From contig CAYJJU010000018.1 in the NCBI GenBank assembly GCA_964370635.1, positions 1-46,900 of the forward strand: DNA of 46,900 bases. Direction: 5' to 3'. The position numbers were made by a program, and so were the translations under genes. This DNA is from SIG603 sp964370635. GTDB taxonomy: Bacteria; Bacillota; Clostridia; Oscillospirales; Acutalibacteraceae. The notes under the pieces were generated by a model that was given only the letters and a program-made list of their open reading frames with translations, was not told the DNA's origin and ran no database searches. Positions 1 to 7,230 of this stretch are shown piece after piece (within the stretch, counting starts at the first letter, position 1; each line of letters begins with the position of its first letter).

Positions 1-125
1 AGCTGTGACGAAATAGAATAATTTTCGTCATATTGACGGACAAATGTAGGGGCGGTCCTATGTGACCGCCCGAAACCTTGGATTTTACCATTAGTTTCGG
101 GCGAACACACAGGTTCGCCCCTACT
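1..125. repeat. MITE-like palindromic repeat, copy A (cut by window edge)
   Basis: This copy starts with GCTGTGACGAAATAG at the window edge and carries two hairpins: GGGCGGTC...GACCGCCC around 51-71 and GGGCGAAC...GTTCGCCC around 108-121. The same sequence occurs inverted at 10597-10755 and 19619-19769, and in part at 34023-34119. It diverges from the other copies after CCCCTAC at about 125, so the far terminal inverted repeat is missing here. There is no coding content; an element mobilised in trans is an inference. Confidence 0.75.
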
Positions 126-179
126 GTATAATGGCGCTAAAGCTTATTCGTATTTTACAAGTTAGAAAGGAGAGTAGTT

Positions 180-1196
180 ATGGAGCTTATGAAAAATGAA
201 CTAGGTAAACTTCCTAAATTTCAGTCACGAGAAAAGGCTTTACAAATGTTAAAAGACGAGCTTTTTGGTGAGTTAAAAGACAGGATTAAGATTGTATCGA
301 GCGAGACTTTGAGCAAAAATAGCGAGTACTTACAAAATGCAATATGGGAAAAAGTTCGCCTCACTGCAAGAGCAAAGAAGGGGGAATATTCCTTCGACAT
401 CGATTTTGCATACCAAAAAAATGCAAAAAATCTCCCCGTTTTTTTACATATTGGGGCTGGAGCGCTTGAAAAAATCGAAAAAGAAATAACTCAAACCGTT
501 GTTGATAGCGGTGCCATGTTTGTAAATGTAGACTGTAAGAGTGTAACGGAAGACGACGGCAATTTTCAATCTGGAATTTGCACCATATTAGACCAAGATT
601 TTAATGCAGATAATCGTCCGGGAAAAATTAGCATTTGGGCAAATACGGCCATAGCAATTATTGATATCTTAACTGAGAGTGAGATGGTAGACAAGGATAA
701 AATCTGCGTCGTGGGGCATTCAAGATTTGGAAAAACAGCACTGTGGACAGGCGCATTAGACGAGAGAATTTACCTTACTGTGTCAAATAATTCGGGTGCC
801 AGTGGTGCGGCATTAGCAAGGGGAAACACGGGCGAGAGCGTTCAAGTTATCACGCAAAATTTCCCTTATTGGTTTGCAAACAACTACAAAAAATATGCAG
901 ACAACGAAGATAAAATGCCATTTGACCAACACTTTTTACTGTCGCTTATTGCACCCAGAAAACTATACGTAGCAAGCGCTAGTCTCGACGATTGGGCGTG
1001 CCCTGAAAACGAGTTTTTGTGCGCCGTAAAAGCCAGTGAAATTTACGAGCAGATGGGTTTAAAAGGATTAGTAGTAGACGAAGAATTTAGGCGTGAGGCC
1101 TTTGAATTAAACAAAGGAAACATAGCATACCACATGCGTGAGGGTGTACACAATTTAACAAATTACGACTGGAAAAAGTATGTAGAATTTATTTAG
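180..1196 (+). CDS. CE15-like (glucuronoyl esterase-type) alpha/beta hydrolase
   Basis: This 338-residue protein is probably a carboxylic ester hydrolase of the alpha/beta-hydrolase fold, closest by eye to carbohydrate esterase family 15 (4-O-methyl-glucuronoyl methylesterases) and related acetylxylan esterase-like proteins. The nucleophile motif GHSRFGK puts the serine at about residue 181. It is followed by the CE15-like stretch NNSGASGAALARGNTGE, and a C-terminal EGVHNLTNYDW supplies the likely catalytic histidine at about 324. There is no signal peptide, unlike most CE15 enzymes, so it should act in the cytoplasm on an imported oligosaccharide or small ester. The ATG follows GAAAGGAG. It is a single gene convergent with the next one. 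Fold is fairly certain; substrate is inferred. Confidence 0.7.
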   Translation: MELMKNELGKLPKFQSREKALQMLKDELFGELKDRIKIVSSETLSKNSEYLQNAIWEKVRLTARAKKGEYSFDIDFAYQKNAKNLPVFLHIGAGALEKIEKEITQTVVDSGAMFVNVDCKSVTEDDGNFQSGICTILDQDFNADNRPGKISIWANTAIAIIDILTESEMVDKDKICVVGHSRFGKTALWTGALDERIYLTVSNNSGASGAALARGNTGESVQVITQNFPYWFANNYKKYADNEDKMPFDQHFLLSLIAPRKLYVASASLDDWACPENEFLCAVKASEIYEQMGLKGLVVDEEFRREAFELNKGNIAYHMREGVHNLTNYDWKKYVEFI

Positions 1197-1206
1197 AATA
1201 AAATAA

Positions 1207-1236
1207 AAGGCGGAGCGAAAAAATCGCTCCGTCTTT
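1207..1236. terminator. bidirectional terminator between convergent genes
   Basis: A stem GGAGCG/CGCTCC with an A-rich loop is flanked by AAAAGGC on the left and GTCTTTAAAT on the right. It lies between the stop of the esterase and the stop of the convergent beta-propeller gene, so it can serve both directions. Confidence 0.7.
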
Positions 1237-1243
1237 AAATTTA

Positions 1244-2113
1244 TCACTCTGTCTCGTAACTTACATATGAGAATTTTTTACTGCATGGGGACCAGCTGTT
1301 TACGTTTATTGTTCCTTGCCCTCCAAACAGAGTTACCACCGTCTTCGGCTCTCCTCCTGATGACGGCATTAGCCTTAGCTCTACATTTTTATGCGGCTCG
1401 TGTTGGTAGGTTTCTAAGTCGCCTTTTTTATATGACAAAAGTACTACCGTCTTGCCGTCTGGCGATATGTGCGGAAACCATGTGTTTCTATTTTCATCAA
1501 AGGTCATCTGCGTGACTTCGCTTGCGTCGGCATTCATTCTAAACGCTTGCATAAGTCCGTTTCTGTCGGAATTAAACCATATATATTTTCCACAGGGCGA
1601 GTACTCGGGGCCGTCCTCTTGTGCCGGCATGTCTGTAAGCCGCACTTCGTCCTCACTGCCGTCTGCCTTAATTGTGAAAATATTAAATCTGTCCCCTCGC
1701 TTTGCACAGTAGCAAAGTGTGCTCATGTCGGGCGACCAGCCGTGTAAAAAGCTCCAGCCTTTTTCTGTTATCAGTTTTACATTTTCAGGCTCTCCAAATG
1801 GGCATATGTAAATTCTCGACTGACCGTCTTCCTTTGTCATATGCGACACCGCAATTGATTTTCCGTCTGAAGAAAGTACGTGGTCGTTATTGCATTTATC
1901 CGCAATTCCCGTGTCTATTAAACTTACTTCTTTCGTTTCAATATTTAGTTTGTGAATTTTGCCTCTGCTGTTGAAAATTAGATATTTTCCATCGTTTGAC
2001 CAGTTTGGTGCCTCCACCAAATAGTCAAATTTAATTACATCTTCCACTTTACCCGTGTCTAAATCATAAATATGTATGGTCGATTTGTCGTTTTCTCTGT
2101 TAACATAAGACAT
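1244..2113 (-). CDS. TolB-like / PD40 beta-propeller protein
   Basis: The 289-residue protein is built from repeated WD40-like PD40 blades: NWSNDGKYLIFNSRGKIH, ISPDGKTVV, SPCGKYIWFNSDRNG and related segments spaced about 45 residues apart. This matches the beta-propeller of TolB and of oligogalacturonate lyase-like proteins. There is no signal peptide and no fused catalytic domain, so a cytosolic binding or sugar-processing role is more likely than a Tol-Pal role. The start is set by GGAGG seven bases before the ATG. It is the last gene of a minus-strand run with PHP, DUF896 and isomerase-like genes, which suggests a carbohydrate-related unit, but the substrate cannot be read from the sequence. 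Confidence 0.65.
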   Translation of the reverse strand: MSYVNRENDKSTIHIYDLDTGKVEDVIKFDYLVEAPNWSNDGKYLIFNSRGKIHKLNIETKEVSLIDTGIADKCNNDHVLSSDGKSIAVSHMTKEDGQSRIYICPFGEPENVKLITEKGWSFLHGWSPDMSTLCYCAKRGDRFNIFTIKADGSEDEVRLTDMPAQEDGPEYSPCGKYIWFNSDRNGLMQAFRMNADASEVTQMTFDENRNTWFPHISPDGKTVVLLSYKKGDLETYQHEPHKNVELRLMPSSGGEPKTVVTLFGGQGTINVNSWSPCSKKFSYVSYETE

Positions 2114-2127
2114 AAATTTTCCTCCAT

Positions 2128-2820
2128 TTATTTTTCGATTTCACCGTGAACTATTCTTTTTCCAAGGCGTGATTTTAAGGCGCTTATGAATTCTTCGTCG
2201 CTTAAAATTGGTTTTTCAAAGGCAACTCCTGCCATTCCGACGGGGTCGTGAATATTGTGTATGTCGCCGCCTGAAAGCCCGTATATATCATGTTTTTTTG
2301 CAAAAATTTCTGCCTCTTTATTGCTGCTTTCTTCTGTAAAGAAATTAAAAGTCTCCATTGCGTCTAGGCACTCTGTCTGAGGCATCACGTTCGGGTCTAT
2401 ATAATCCCTCTTTCTAAAAGGGTGCGCCTGTGAGATAAATCCACCGACGCTATGCACCAAGTCGCAGTACTCTTTTAGGCTTAAAAGGTGAATATTTTCA
2501 TGCTCTTTTAAAAACTGTGGCGTAATTCCATAGGTGAGCACCTCTTTGCCATGTCCGTAATAATGCTCTATTCCAAAAAATACGGAAAAGCCCTCTGGGG
2601 CAACTTTTTTTGCCCTTAAATAGGAGTTTTCATAGTATTCCATTTTTTCTGTCCAAGAAATATTTCTCGGCACGCAGTGATTTCCAAGTAAAAAATGGTT
2701 TGTTATCACTATGCCGGAATATCCTTTTTTATAGTAGGCCTCTACAAGCTCTTCTGGTGTGTTCTCTCCACAGGCACTGCAAAGCCTGTCGTGGCAGTGA
2801 AGTTCATATTTATAATACAT
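2128..2820 (-). CDS. PHP domain metal-dependent phosphoesterase-like protein
   Basis: This 230-residue protein has the ordered metal-binding motifs of the PHP superfamily: ELHCHD near the N-terminus (HxH), VITNHF, GIEHYYGHG, SQAHPFR and a C-terminal GGDIHN. The family includes histidinol-phosphatase-like and nucleotide or RNA phosphoesterases with two or three bound metals. The length fits a stand-alone PHP domain. It starts two bases after the DUF896 stop with GAAGGA upstream, so the two genes are probably co-translated. The substrate is unknown. A polymerase-associated PHP domain is unlikely, as nothing is fused to it. Confidence 0.75.
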   Translation of the reverse strand: MYYKYELHCHDRLCSACGENTPEELVEAYYKKGYSGIVITNHFLLGNHCVPRNISWTEKMEYYENSYLRAKKVAPEGFSVFFGIEHYYGHGKEVLTYGITPQFLKEHENIHLLSLKEYCDLVHSVGGFISQAHPFRKRDYIDPNVMPQTECLDAMETFNFFTEESSNKEAEIFAKKHDIYGLSGGDIHNIHDPVGMAGVAFEKPILSDEEFISALKSRLGKRIVHGEIEK

Positions 2821-2822
2821 AT

Positions 2823-3020
2823 TTAGTCCTTCAATTTCTTCTTATTTCCGTCTTCATCAACTACATAAGTGTTTTCAAGTTGGTCTCTTAAATTGCCTGT
2901 AAGCTCTAAGATGTATTCTTTTCTTAGCGCCTTTCTTTCCTCAAATTCCTCTGGGGTGAGCTCCCTTGTTTTTGATTCCTTTGCGAAATAATTAATTCTG
3001 TCTATCTTACTTTTTTCCAT
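2823..3020 (-). CDS. DUF896 (UPF0291, YnzC-like) small protein
   Basis: A 65-residue protein with the DUF896 pattern: MEKSKIDRINYFAKESK, then LTPEEFEERKALRKEYI and a charged C-terminus. The family (Bacillus YnzC) is a small helical-hairpin cytoplasmic protein, common in Firmicutes, of uncertain function. The ATG at 3020 is preferred because GAAAGGA precedes it by six bases; a longer reading from an upstream TTG would overlap the stop of the preceding gene and has no ribosome binding site. It lies inside the same minus-strand operon as its neighbours. Confidence 0.85.
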   Translation of the reverse strand: MEKSKIDRINYFAKESKTRELTPEEFEERKALRKEYILELTGNLRDQLENTYVVDEDGNKKKLKD

Positions 3021-3031
3021 AATAATTCCTT

Positions 3032-3862
3032 TCAAATTACATTTTCAAAATAGTATAAAAGCGTTGCGCTTTTTTGAAGGTCCTTTACAAAATCGCCCTT
3101 GCTAAAGTCTTGGTCAATTACCACCGACATATAAGGTTTTACGTATTTTAGCACCTCTCTTGCATTGACACAGCCCTCTCCCAAGACGGCAAAAATGTCT
3201 GTTCCTTCTTTTTCCATAAAATTTGGGACTAGGTCTTTAAAATGGACACCTCTAATTTTATCGGCCATTTCATAAACAAATTTTTGTGGATTGATTCCGC
3301 CGTATAATAGCCAGCCTGTGTCGGGTTGTCCATACACATTTTCACAGTTTTCCAGCAGCCACTGATAAAGGCTTGTGTCGCCCTCTACCTTAGTTTTGCT
3401 GTCCTCATCTAAATTATGTAGCCAAAGTTCAACTTTATTTTGTGATAGTTCAAGCGCAAAATCATCAAGCTCTTTCGCAAATTTTTCTTTATCAGAAAAT
3501 GCAAGAGGAGCCACGTTGAAAACATAGGAGCTAATCCCCGATTTTTTCGCCGTTTCTATCATCACGTCTTTACATTTTGATAAATCAGAATAAAAACAGT
3601 GCGCACTTGTAAGATACATGCCCATGCTAGCTAGCATTTTAGAAAAGCCCTCTACTTCATGCGGAAGCCACAAAAGCTCCGGAAGTTTTGAGAAAAACTC
3701 ATTACCCTCTTTAAGGGCATTCTCTTTAAACTCTATCGGGTCGTCAAAAAGAATGCAGGGCTCAATTTGCAAGATGCCCGCCTCTTTCATGCTTTCAAAG
3801 AAAGCCTTAGGGTCCTTCCTAAATTCTTTTGAACAACCAAAAATTTGTACACCTATTATCAT
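3032..3862 (-). CDS. xylose isomerase-like TIM barrel (sugar phosphate isomerase/epimerase)
   Basis: This 276-residue protein matches the AP-endonuclease-2/xylose-isomerase-like TIM barrel family. Metal and acid-base positions are visible along the strands: LQIEPC, TSAHCF, LWLHNLDED, YGQPDTGW (Asp/His-type metal site), IRGVHFKDL and the terminal LGEGCV. Family members isomerise or epimerise sugars, inosose or hydroxypyruvate. It overlaps the upstream YihY gene by four bases (ATGA), indicating translational coupling. The substrate cannot be assigned. Confidence 0.75.
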   Translation of the reverse strand: MIIGVQIFGCSKEFRKDPKAFFESMKEAGILQIEPCILFDDPIEFKENALKEGNEFFSKLPELLWLPHEVEGFSKMLASMGMYLTSAHCFYSDLSKCKDVMIETAKKSGISSYVFNVAPLAFSDKEKFAKELDDFALELSQNKVELWLHNLDEDSKTKVEGDTSLYQWLLENCENVYGQPDTGWLLYGGINPQKFVYEMADKIRGVHFKDLVPNFMEKEGTDIFAVLGEGCVNAREVLKYVKPYMSVVIDQDFSKGDFVKDLQKSATLLYYFENVI

Positions 3863-4698
3863 TTGTTAATCTCCTCAAGTTTATAATTTTTCCATATTTT
3901 TAACTGCATCCATACGGCAAACTCTCCGCCTAAAAATAAAATGAAAATGCAAAAGTACAGCCAAAGCATTAATATAATCAGCGAAGCAAGTGCGCCGTAA
4001 ATCACAGAATAATCCAAAAAGTTTTCAACAACAAAAGAAAAAATGACGGAAAACAGCGCCCAGCATATTGAGGCTAAAAGCGCACCTATAAAGCAGTTTT
4101 TTAGGCTGACATTGGATTTTTGCGGAATTAATTTGTAAAAACAGGTGAAAAGTATAGTTAAAATTACAATACCCAAAACCCATTTAAAAGTCAAAATGTT
4201 AAAAGATAGCTCTATTTTAAGCGCATCAAATATATTTTCATACACGGCATTTCCGATTAAGAGCAGTATTATTGTGGCAATAAGCACGCCAACAAAAACA
4301 ATAGTATACCCCATTGCGGCTATTCGCAAATGGATGAAATTACGCTTTTCGTTCACGTCAAAAACCGAGTTCATCCCCTTTATCAGCGTTAACATAGCCT
4401 TTGAGGAGGACCATACACAAGTAAGTGCAGATATGGAAATAAGCGCTATCGGCTCAAAATTAAGTTCTAGTAATTGGCGTATGAGCACACTGGCCTCTGT
4501 CGGTAAAAGGTCGACAAAGGCTAAGAGCAGTGATGTGCCGTTTATATTAATAAAACTCAAAAACGAAAGAAAAATTAAAATAAATGGTATAAATGAAATG
4601 ATTAGAAAATAAGACACCTGAGCCGAATAGGCATCGATACTGTCTTGTTCAGACTTTTTTAAAAACCAGTTTATATGGAAAAATAATTTTTTTGCCAA
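3859..4698 (-). CDS. YihY/BrkB family inner-membrane protein
   Basis: The protein (about 279 residues) shows the YihY/virulence factor BrkB pattern, once mislabelled ribonuclease BN: an N-terminal DAYSAQVSYFLIISFIPFI segment, an internal CVWSSSKAMLTLIKGMN motif, and about six hydrophobic segments ending in LGGEFAVWMQLK. Function in the family is unclear; a transport or envelope role has been suggested. The start is ambiguous. A TTG at 4713 has no ribosome binding site, whereas the in-frame TTG at 4698 follows GGGGGAG by six bases and is used here. It follows pgsA by a few bases, so co-transcription with phospholipid synthesis is likely. Confidence 0.8.
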   Translation of the reverse strand: MAKKLFFHINWFLKKSEQDSIDAYSAQVSYFLIISFIPFILIFLSFLSFININGTSLLLAFVDLLPTEASVLIRQLLELNFEPIALISISALTCVWSSSKAMLTLIKGMNSVFDVNEKRNFIHLRIAAMGYTIVFVGVLIATIILLLIGNAVYENIFDALKIELSFNILTFKWVLGIVILTILFTCFYKLIPQKSNVSLKNCFIGALLASICWALFSVIFSFVVENFLDYSVIYGALASLIILMLWLYFCIFILFLGGEFAVWMQLKIWKNYKLEEINK

Positions 4699-4716
4699 AG
4701 CATTCTCCCCCAAAAA

Positions 4717-5301
4717 TTACGTATGTTTGAAAAAATCCTTATTTTGTAGCGCATAAATAATGCCGGAATATATTGAGGTGAAAACACTGATAAGCATAAA
4801 CGCCTCGCCTATTATATAAAAAGTAAATTCGTATTCTGCAAATGATGGCAAAATGCCAAGAGAAATTAGTTGCCCTGCATAAGATAAAGTAATGATTACA
4901 ATAATTGCAATAATTTGCGTTACTGTTTTAAGTTTGCCCCAAATATTTGCAGGTATCACAACTCCGCTTCCGCTTGCGACAAGCCTTATAGACGTTACTC
5001 CAAATTCTCTAAACATAATTAAAATTACAAACCACACATTAGTAAGGTCTAGTGCGACAAAGCAGATTAGCGCCGATATAACCATTATTTTATCTGCAAG
5101 TGGGTCCATAATTTTTCCGAAATCGGTAATTAAATTATCTCGTCTTGCAATTTTGCCGTCAAGATAATCTGTGTAAGCCGTGAAAATGAAGACTATAAGT
5201 GCAAATAAAAAGTTATGCGGTATAAATGAAAACATTAGCAGTGCAGAAAAGACAGGCACCAAAAGAATTCTTAAAACCGTCAATTTGTTAGGTAAATTCA
5301 T
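4717..5301 (-). CDS. pgsA: CDP-diacylglycerol--glycerol-3-phosphate 3-phosphatidyltransferase
   Basis: PgsA makes phosphatidylglycerol phosphate from CDP-diacylglycerol and glycerol 3-phosphate in the cytoplasmic membrane, the committed step to phosphatidylglycerol. The CDP-alcohol phosphotransferase signature is complete in this 194-residue protein: Asp45, Asp48-Gly49, Ala52-Arg53, Gly62, Asp66 and Asp70 (DYLDGKIAR...GKIMDPLAD). The N-terminus MNLPNKLTVLRILLVP is typical of PgsA, and several membrane helices follow. AAGGAG precedes the ATG. It is the first gene of the minus-strand run reaching to 1244. Confidence 0.9.
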   Translation of the reverse strand: MNLPNKLTVLRILLVPVFSALLMFSFIPHNFLFALIVFIFTAYTDYLDGKIARRDNLITDFGKIMDPLADKIMVISALICFVALDLTNVWFVILIMFREFGVTSIRLVASGSGVVIPANIWGKLKTVTQIIAIIVIITLSYAGQLISLGILPSFAEYEFTFYIIGEAFMLISVFTSIYSGIIYALQNKDFFKHT

Positions 5302-5377
5302 ATGTAGCTCCTTAAATTTAATCTATTTAATTTTAACATAAGTTAACTCATAATAAAAGAGTTTTAAAAGTAAATTT

Positions 5378-5710
5378 TTATCCATTAGAATACTTGTGCC
5401 TTACAAATTCAACAAAGTTTTTCACATCAAGCCACGCCCTGTCGTCGATTCTCTCGCCGAAAAGTGCAAGCTTTATTTCTTCATCGCTAATATGTCTGGG
5501 CTCTTCATGTACTCCGCTTACCAAAAAATCTGTCGATACATTAAAGAAATTCGCAATTTTTTGTAGGCTCTCTATAGATAGGGAATCTATCCTTCCTGTC
5601 TTTAAATCGGTAAGACTTCCTCGTGATGCACCGCTGCTTTTGCACATATGGGTAATGTTTATACCCCTTTCTTTGCACAAATTCGCTATTATTTCGTAGG
5701 TTTTCGACAT
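5378..5710 (-). CDS. XRE-family phage-type repressor
   Basis: A 110-residue helix-turn-helix regulator of the Cro/CI (XRE) type. The HTH lies near residues 8-60 (NITHMCKSSGASRGSLTDLK, then LQKIANFFNVSTDFLVSG). The C-terminal tail DEEIKLALFGERIDD resembles small clostridial prophage repressors. AAGGGG places the ATG at 5710, seven bases downstream; a GTG at 5719 is less well supported. It is divergent from the phage-like operon at 5927-7221, and the shared intergenic region holds three TTACGTA-type palindromes, so it very probably represses that operon and itself. There is no peptidase domain for RecA-type self-cleavage, so induction must work another way. Confidence 0.85.
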   Translation of the reverse strand: MSKTYEIIANLCKERGINITHMCKSSGASRGSLTDLKTGRIDSLSIESLQKIANFFNVSTDFLVSGVHEEPRHISDEEIKLALFGERIDDRAWLDVKNFVEFVRHKYSNG

Positions 5711-5744
5711 AAAACTCACCCCTTTTGGTAAAATCTACACAAAA

Positions 5745-5760
5745 TTACGTAAAAACGTAA
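5745..5760. promoter_or_regulatory. operator palindrome O1 (TTACGTAAAAACGTAA)
   Basis: A perfect 6+6 inverted repeat TTACGT/ACGTAA with a four-base centre, matching the two neighbouring palindromes. It is the site nearest the repressor start codon and lies between that start and the rightward -35 box, so it probably serves autoregulation. Binding by the adjacent XRE protein is inferred. Confidence 0.75.
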
Positions 5761-5767
5761 AATATTA

Positions 5768-5796
5768 TTGACAATTACGTATCTACGTATTAAAAT
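5768..5796 (+). promoter_or_regulatory. rightward promoter of the phage-like operon
   Basis: A consensus -35 TTGACA (5768-5773) and -10 TAAAAT (5791-5796) are separated by exactly 17 bases. Operator O2 fills positions 2-17 of the spacer, so a bound repressor would block RNA polymerase directly. The next rightward gene starts at 5927. Confidence 0.85.
5775..5790. promoter_or_regulatory. operator palindrome O2 (TTACGTATCTACGTAT) in promoter spacer
   Basis: This matches O1 and O3 at 15 of 16 consensus positions outside the centre. It begins 30 bases from O1 and 32 bases before O3, about three helical turns each, which would put bound dimers on roughly the same DNA face. It lies between the -35 and -10 boxes. 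Confidence 0.8.
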
Positions 5797-5806
5797 ATAC
5801 ATATAG

Positions 5807-5822
5807 TTACGTACTTACGTAA
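5807..5822. promoter_or_regulatory. operator palindrome O3 (TTACGTACTTACGTAA)
   Basis: A perfect TTACGTA/TACGTAA type inverted repeat just downstream of the -10 box, overlapping the expected transcription start and early transcribed region. It is the third member of the evenly spaced operator series. Confidence 0.75.
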
Positions 5823-5926
5823 TCGTTACTTAAATATTATTACTTGAAAATATGAAAGTCAAGTAATGGTGAAATTTGGTCGCATTTCCGTTAGAGAAAA
5901 TAAATATAAAAAAGGGGGAAAATCTG

Positions 5927-6202
5927 ATGCACAGTTCAAAGGATCTAACACAGTGCCCATTGCCTACAAAATGCGTTTATGATGACTATTTGAAAACGGG
6001 GGTACACTACTGTTCAAAGGGAAAATGCATACATAAGAGGCTGTTGAGAACACAAATTGCAAGACAAATTCATCAATTGGTAAGTACAAAAAATATGAGC
6101 GCAACACAAAGTGTGAGGCTTAAGGAGTTAAAGGAAAATTATGCAAAAACATTAAAATCAGAGGGAGAAAGGGAGGAATCAGATGCTTTCATTTATCAGT
6201 AA
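5927..6202 (+). CDS. small Cys4 protein of phage-like operon, unknown function
   Basis: I do not recognise this 91-residue protein. Four cysteines in its first third (Cys10, Cys16, Cys29, Cys34: CPLPTKC ... YCSKGKC) could form a small zinc or iron site. The rest is basic and helical with a charged C-terminus ending DAFIYQ. The ATG at 5927 is used because a purine-rich AAAGGGGGAAAA lies upstream; a longer reading from 5876 has no ribosome binding site and would start close behind the promoter. It is the first gene of the operator-controlled operon and overlaps a tiny ORF at its 3' end. Confidence 0.6.
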   Translation: MHSSKDLTQCPLPTKCVYDDYLKTGVHYCSKGKCIHKRLLRTQIARQIHQLVSTKNMSATQSVRLKELKENYAKTLKSEGEREESDAFIYQ

Positions 6203-6233
6203 ATTCTTCTTTTCGGCAAAAGAGGAGGAGTAA
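6183..6233 (+). CDS. possible 16-residue peptide overlapping its neighbour
   Basis: A short frame reads MLSFISKFFFSAKEEE and starts with ATG six bases after GGGAGG, as good a ribosome binding site as any in this operon. It overlaps the end of the Cys4 gene by 20 bases in another frame. Its 3' end (GAGGAGGAGTAA) contains the ribosome binding site of the next gene, whose GTG follows three bases after the stop. It may be a real peptide (hydrophobic half plus acidic tail) or a translational-coupling leader. The evidence is the start context only. Confidence 0.35.
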   Translation: MLSFISKFFFSAKEEE

Positions 6234-6236
6234 CTG

Positions 6237-6476
6237 GTGGAATTTTCAAATTTCCCGGGCCTTGCCCCGTTTTGGAAAGAGGTGCATTTGCGCCTTGCTA
6301 AAAAGCAAGACATGATAGAGGGTATGGGTCTTTCAGAAAATAATTTTGATGATGCGGAGAAATTAAAACTTAAAAATTCATATGCACAGATGAAGATAAT
6401 TAAGAAAAATTACGTTAAAAAACGGGATATCAGACCAATTAGCAATGCGGAAATACAGGAAGTATGCAACTTTTAA
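6237..6476 (+). CDS. small hypothetical protein of phage-like operon
   Basis: A 79-residue, basic, mostly helical protein that I do not recognise. It begins MEFSNFPGLAPFWKEVHLRL and has a lysine-rich middle. The start is GTG, fixed by AGGAGGAG six to seven bases upstream. It sits between the Cys4 protein and a tail-fibre-like protein in an operon with very short gaps (nine bases to the next gene), so a phage-structural or chaperone-like accessory role is possible but unproven. Confidence 0.6.
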   Translation: MEFSNFPGLAPFWKEVHLRLAKKQDMIEGMGLSENNFDDAEKLKLKNSYAQMKIIKKNYVKKRDIRPISNAEIQEVCNF

Positions 6477-6485
6477 GGAGGGATA

Positions 6486-6974
6486 ATGAAATATTTAGAT
6501 TTAAATGGTTTGCAAAGTTTTTTTAAGTTGGTTAAGCAAAAAATCCCTACAAAGACAAGTCAAATTGAAAATGACAGCGGTTTTTTAAGTAGGGACGCGC
6601 TATACAGTGCAGGGCAGTGGACACCGACGCTACACACAGACAATAAGAAAATTGAGACAAGCTTTAATGCGGCAAATTACATAAAGTTTGACAGGATATG
6701 TTTTGTTAATTTTATTATTGATTTTAAGATAAAAGAACAAGAGAAGCTTATAATTAAAGTAAAAGGACTGCCGTTTAAGCCTTTTGAGGACGGAAATTTC
6801 CCATATATTTTTACGGGGAGCGCAGCTACTCAAGGCTTAGACAAGTCGCAAGATTATCTATTTGACCCTCCGAAAAACGAAATAAAGGTAAAATTAAATC
6901 CAGATGTAGAAATATCTTTAATAAAAGGAGAAAATATATCTCTAAAAGGATCGGGAGTTTACCTTACAGATTAG
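6486..6974 (+). CDS. phage tail fibre / minor structural-like protein
   Basis: The 162-residue protein has an N-terminus typical of Firmicute phage tail-fibre or baseplate-distal proteins: MKYLDLNGLQSFFKLVKQ, then IPTKTSQIENDSGFL. The later GQWTPTL and a beta-rich remainder resemble short phage receptor-binding or minor structural proteins. It has no transmembrane segment or signal peptide. Tail fibres are usually much longer, so this is either a short form or a remnant. AAGGAGG precedes the ATG closely. It is followed by a holin-like gene, the usual tail-then-lysis order, but no other virion genes are present. Confidence 0.6.
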   Translation: MKYLDLNGLQSFFKLVKQKIPTKTSQIENDSGFLSRDALYSAGQWTPTLHTDNKKIETSFNAANYIKFDRICFVNFIIDFKIKEQEKLIIKVKGLPFKPFEDGNFPYIFTGSAATQGLDKSQDYLFDPPKNEIKVKLNPDVEISLIKGENISLKGSGVYLTD

Positions 6975-6984
6975 AGGGAAAAAA

Positions 6985-7221
6985 ATGAACGAGACAGAAC
7001 TAGTTATAGCATTATTATCATTTTTAGGAACCTGCGCAGGTTCCTTTGGCGGATTAATTGCTGCGAGCAGGCTCACAAATTATCGAATTAAACAGCTAGA
7101 GCTTAAAGTAGACAAACACAACAACTTTGCCCAAAGGCTGCCATTTATGGAAGAGCAGATTAAGACCATGAACAAAAGGGTAACTTGCCTAGAAAACAGC
7201 GATGAGAGAAACTCTAAGTGA
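6985..7221 (+). CDS. holin-like (XhlA-type) phage membrane protein
   Basis: A 78-residue protein with one N-terminal hydrophobic segment (residues about 5-27, small-residue rich: CAGSFGGLIAAS), followed by a coiled-coil stretch NYRIKQLELKVDKHNNF. This is the usual pattern of small holin or hemolysin XhlA-like proteins encoded just before the endolysin in clostridial phages. No endolysin follows; the operon ends in a terminator ten bases after the stop. It starts eleven bases after the tail-fibre-like gene. Membrane location is clear; pore formation is inferred. Confidence 0.65.
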   Translation: MNETELVIALLSFLGTCAGSFGGLIAASRLTNYRIKQLELKVDKHNNFAQRLPFMEEQIKTMNKRVTCLENSDERNSK

Positions 7222-7230
7222 GCAAGAAAA

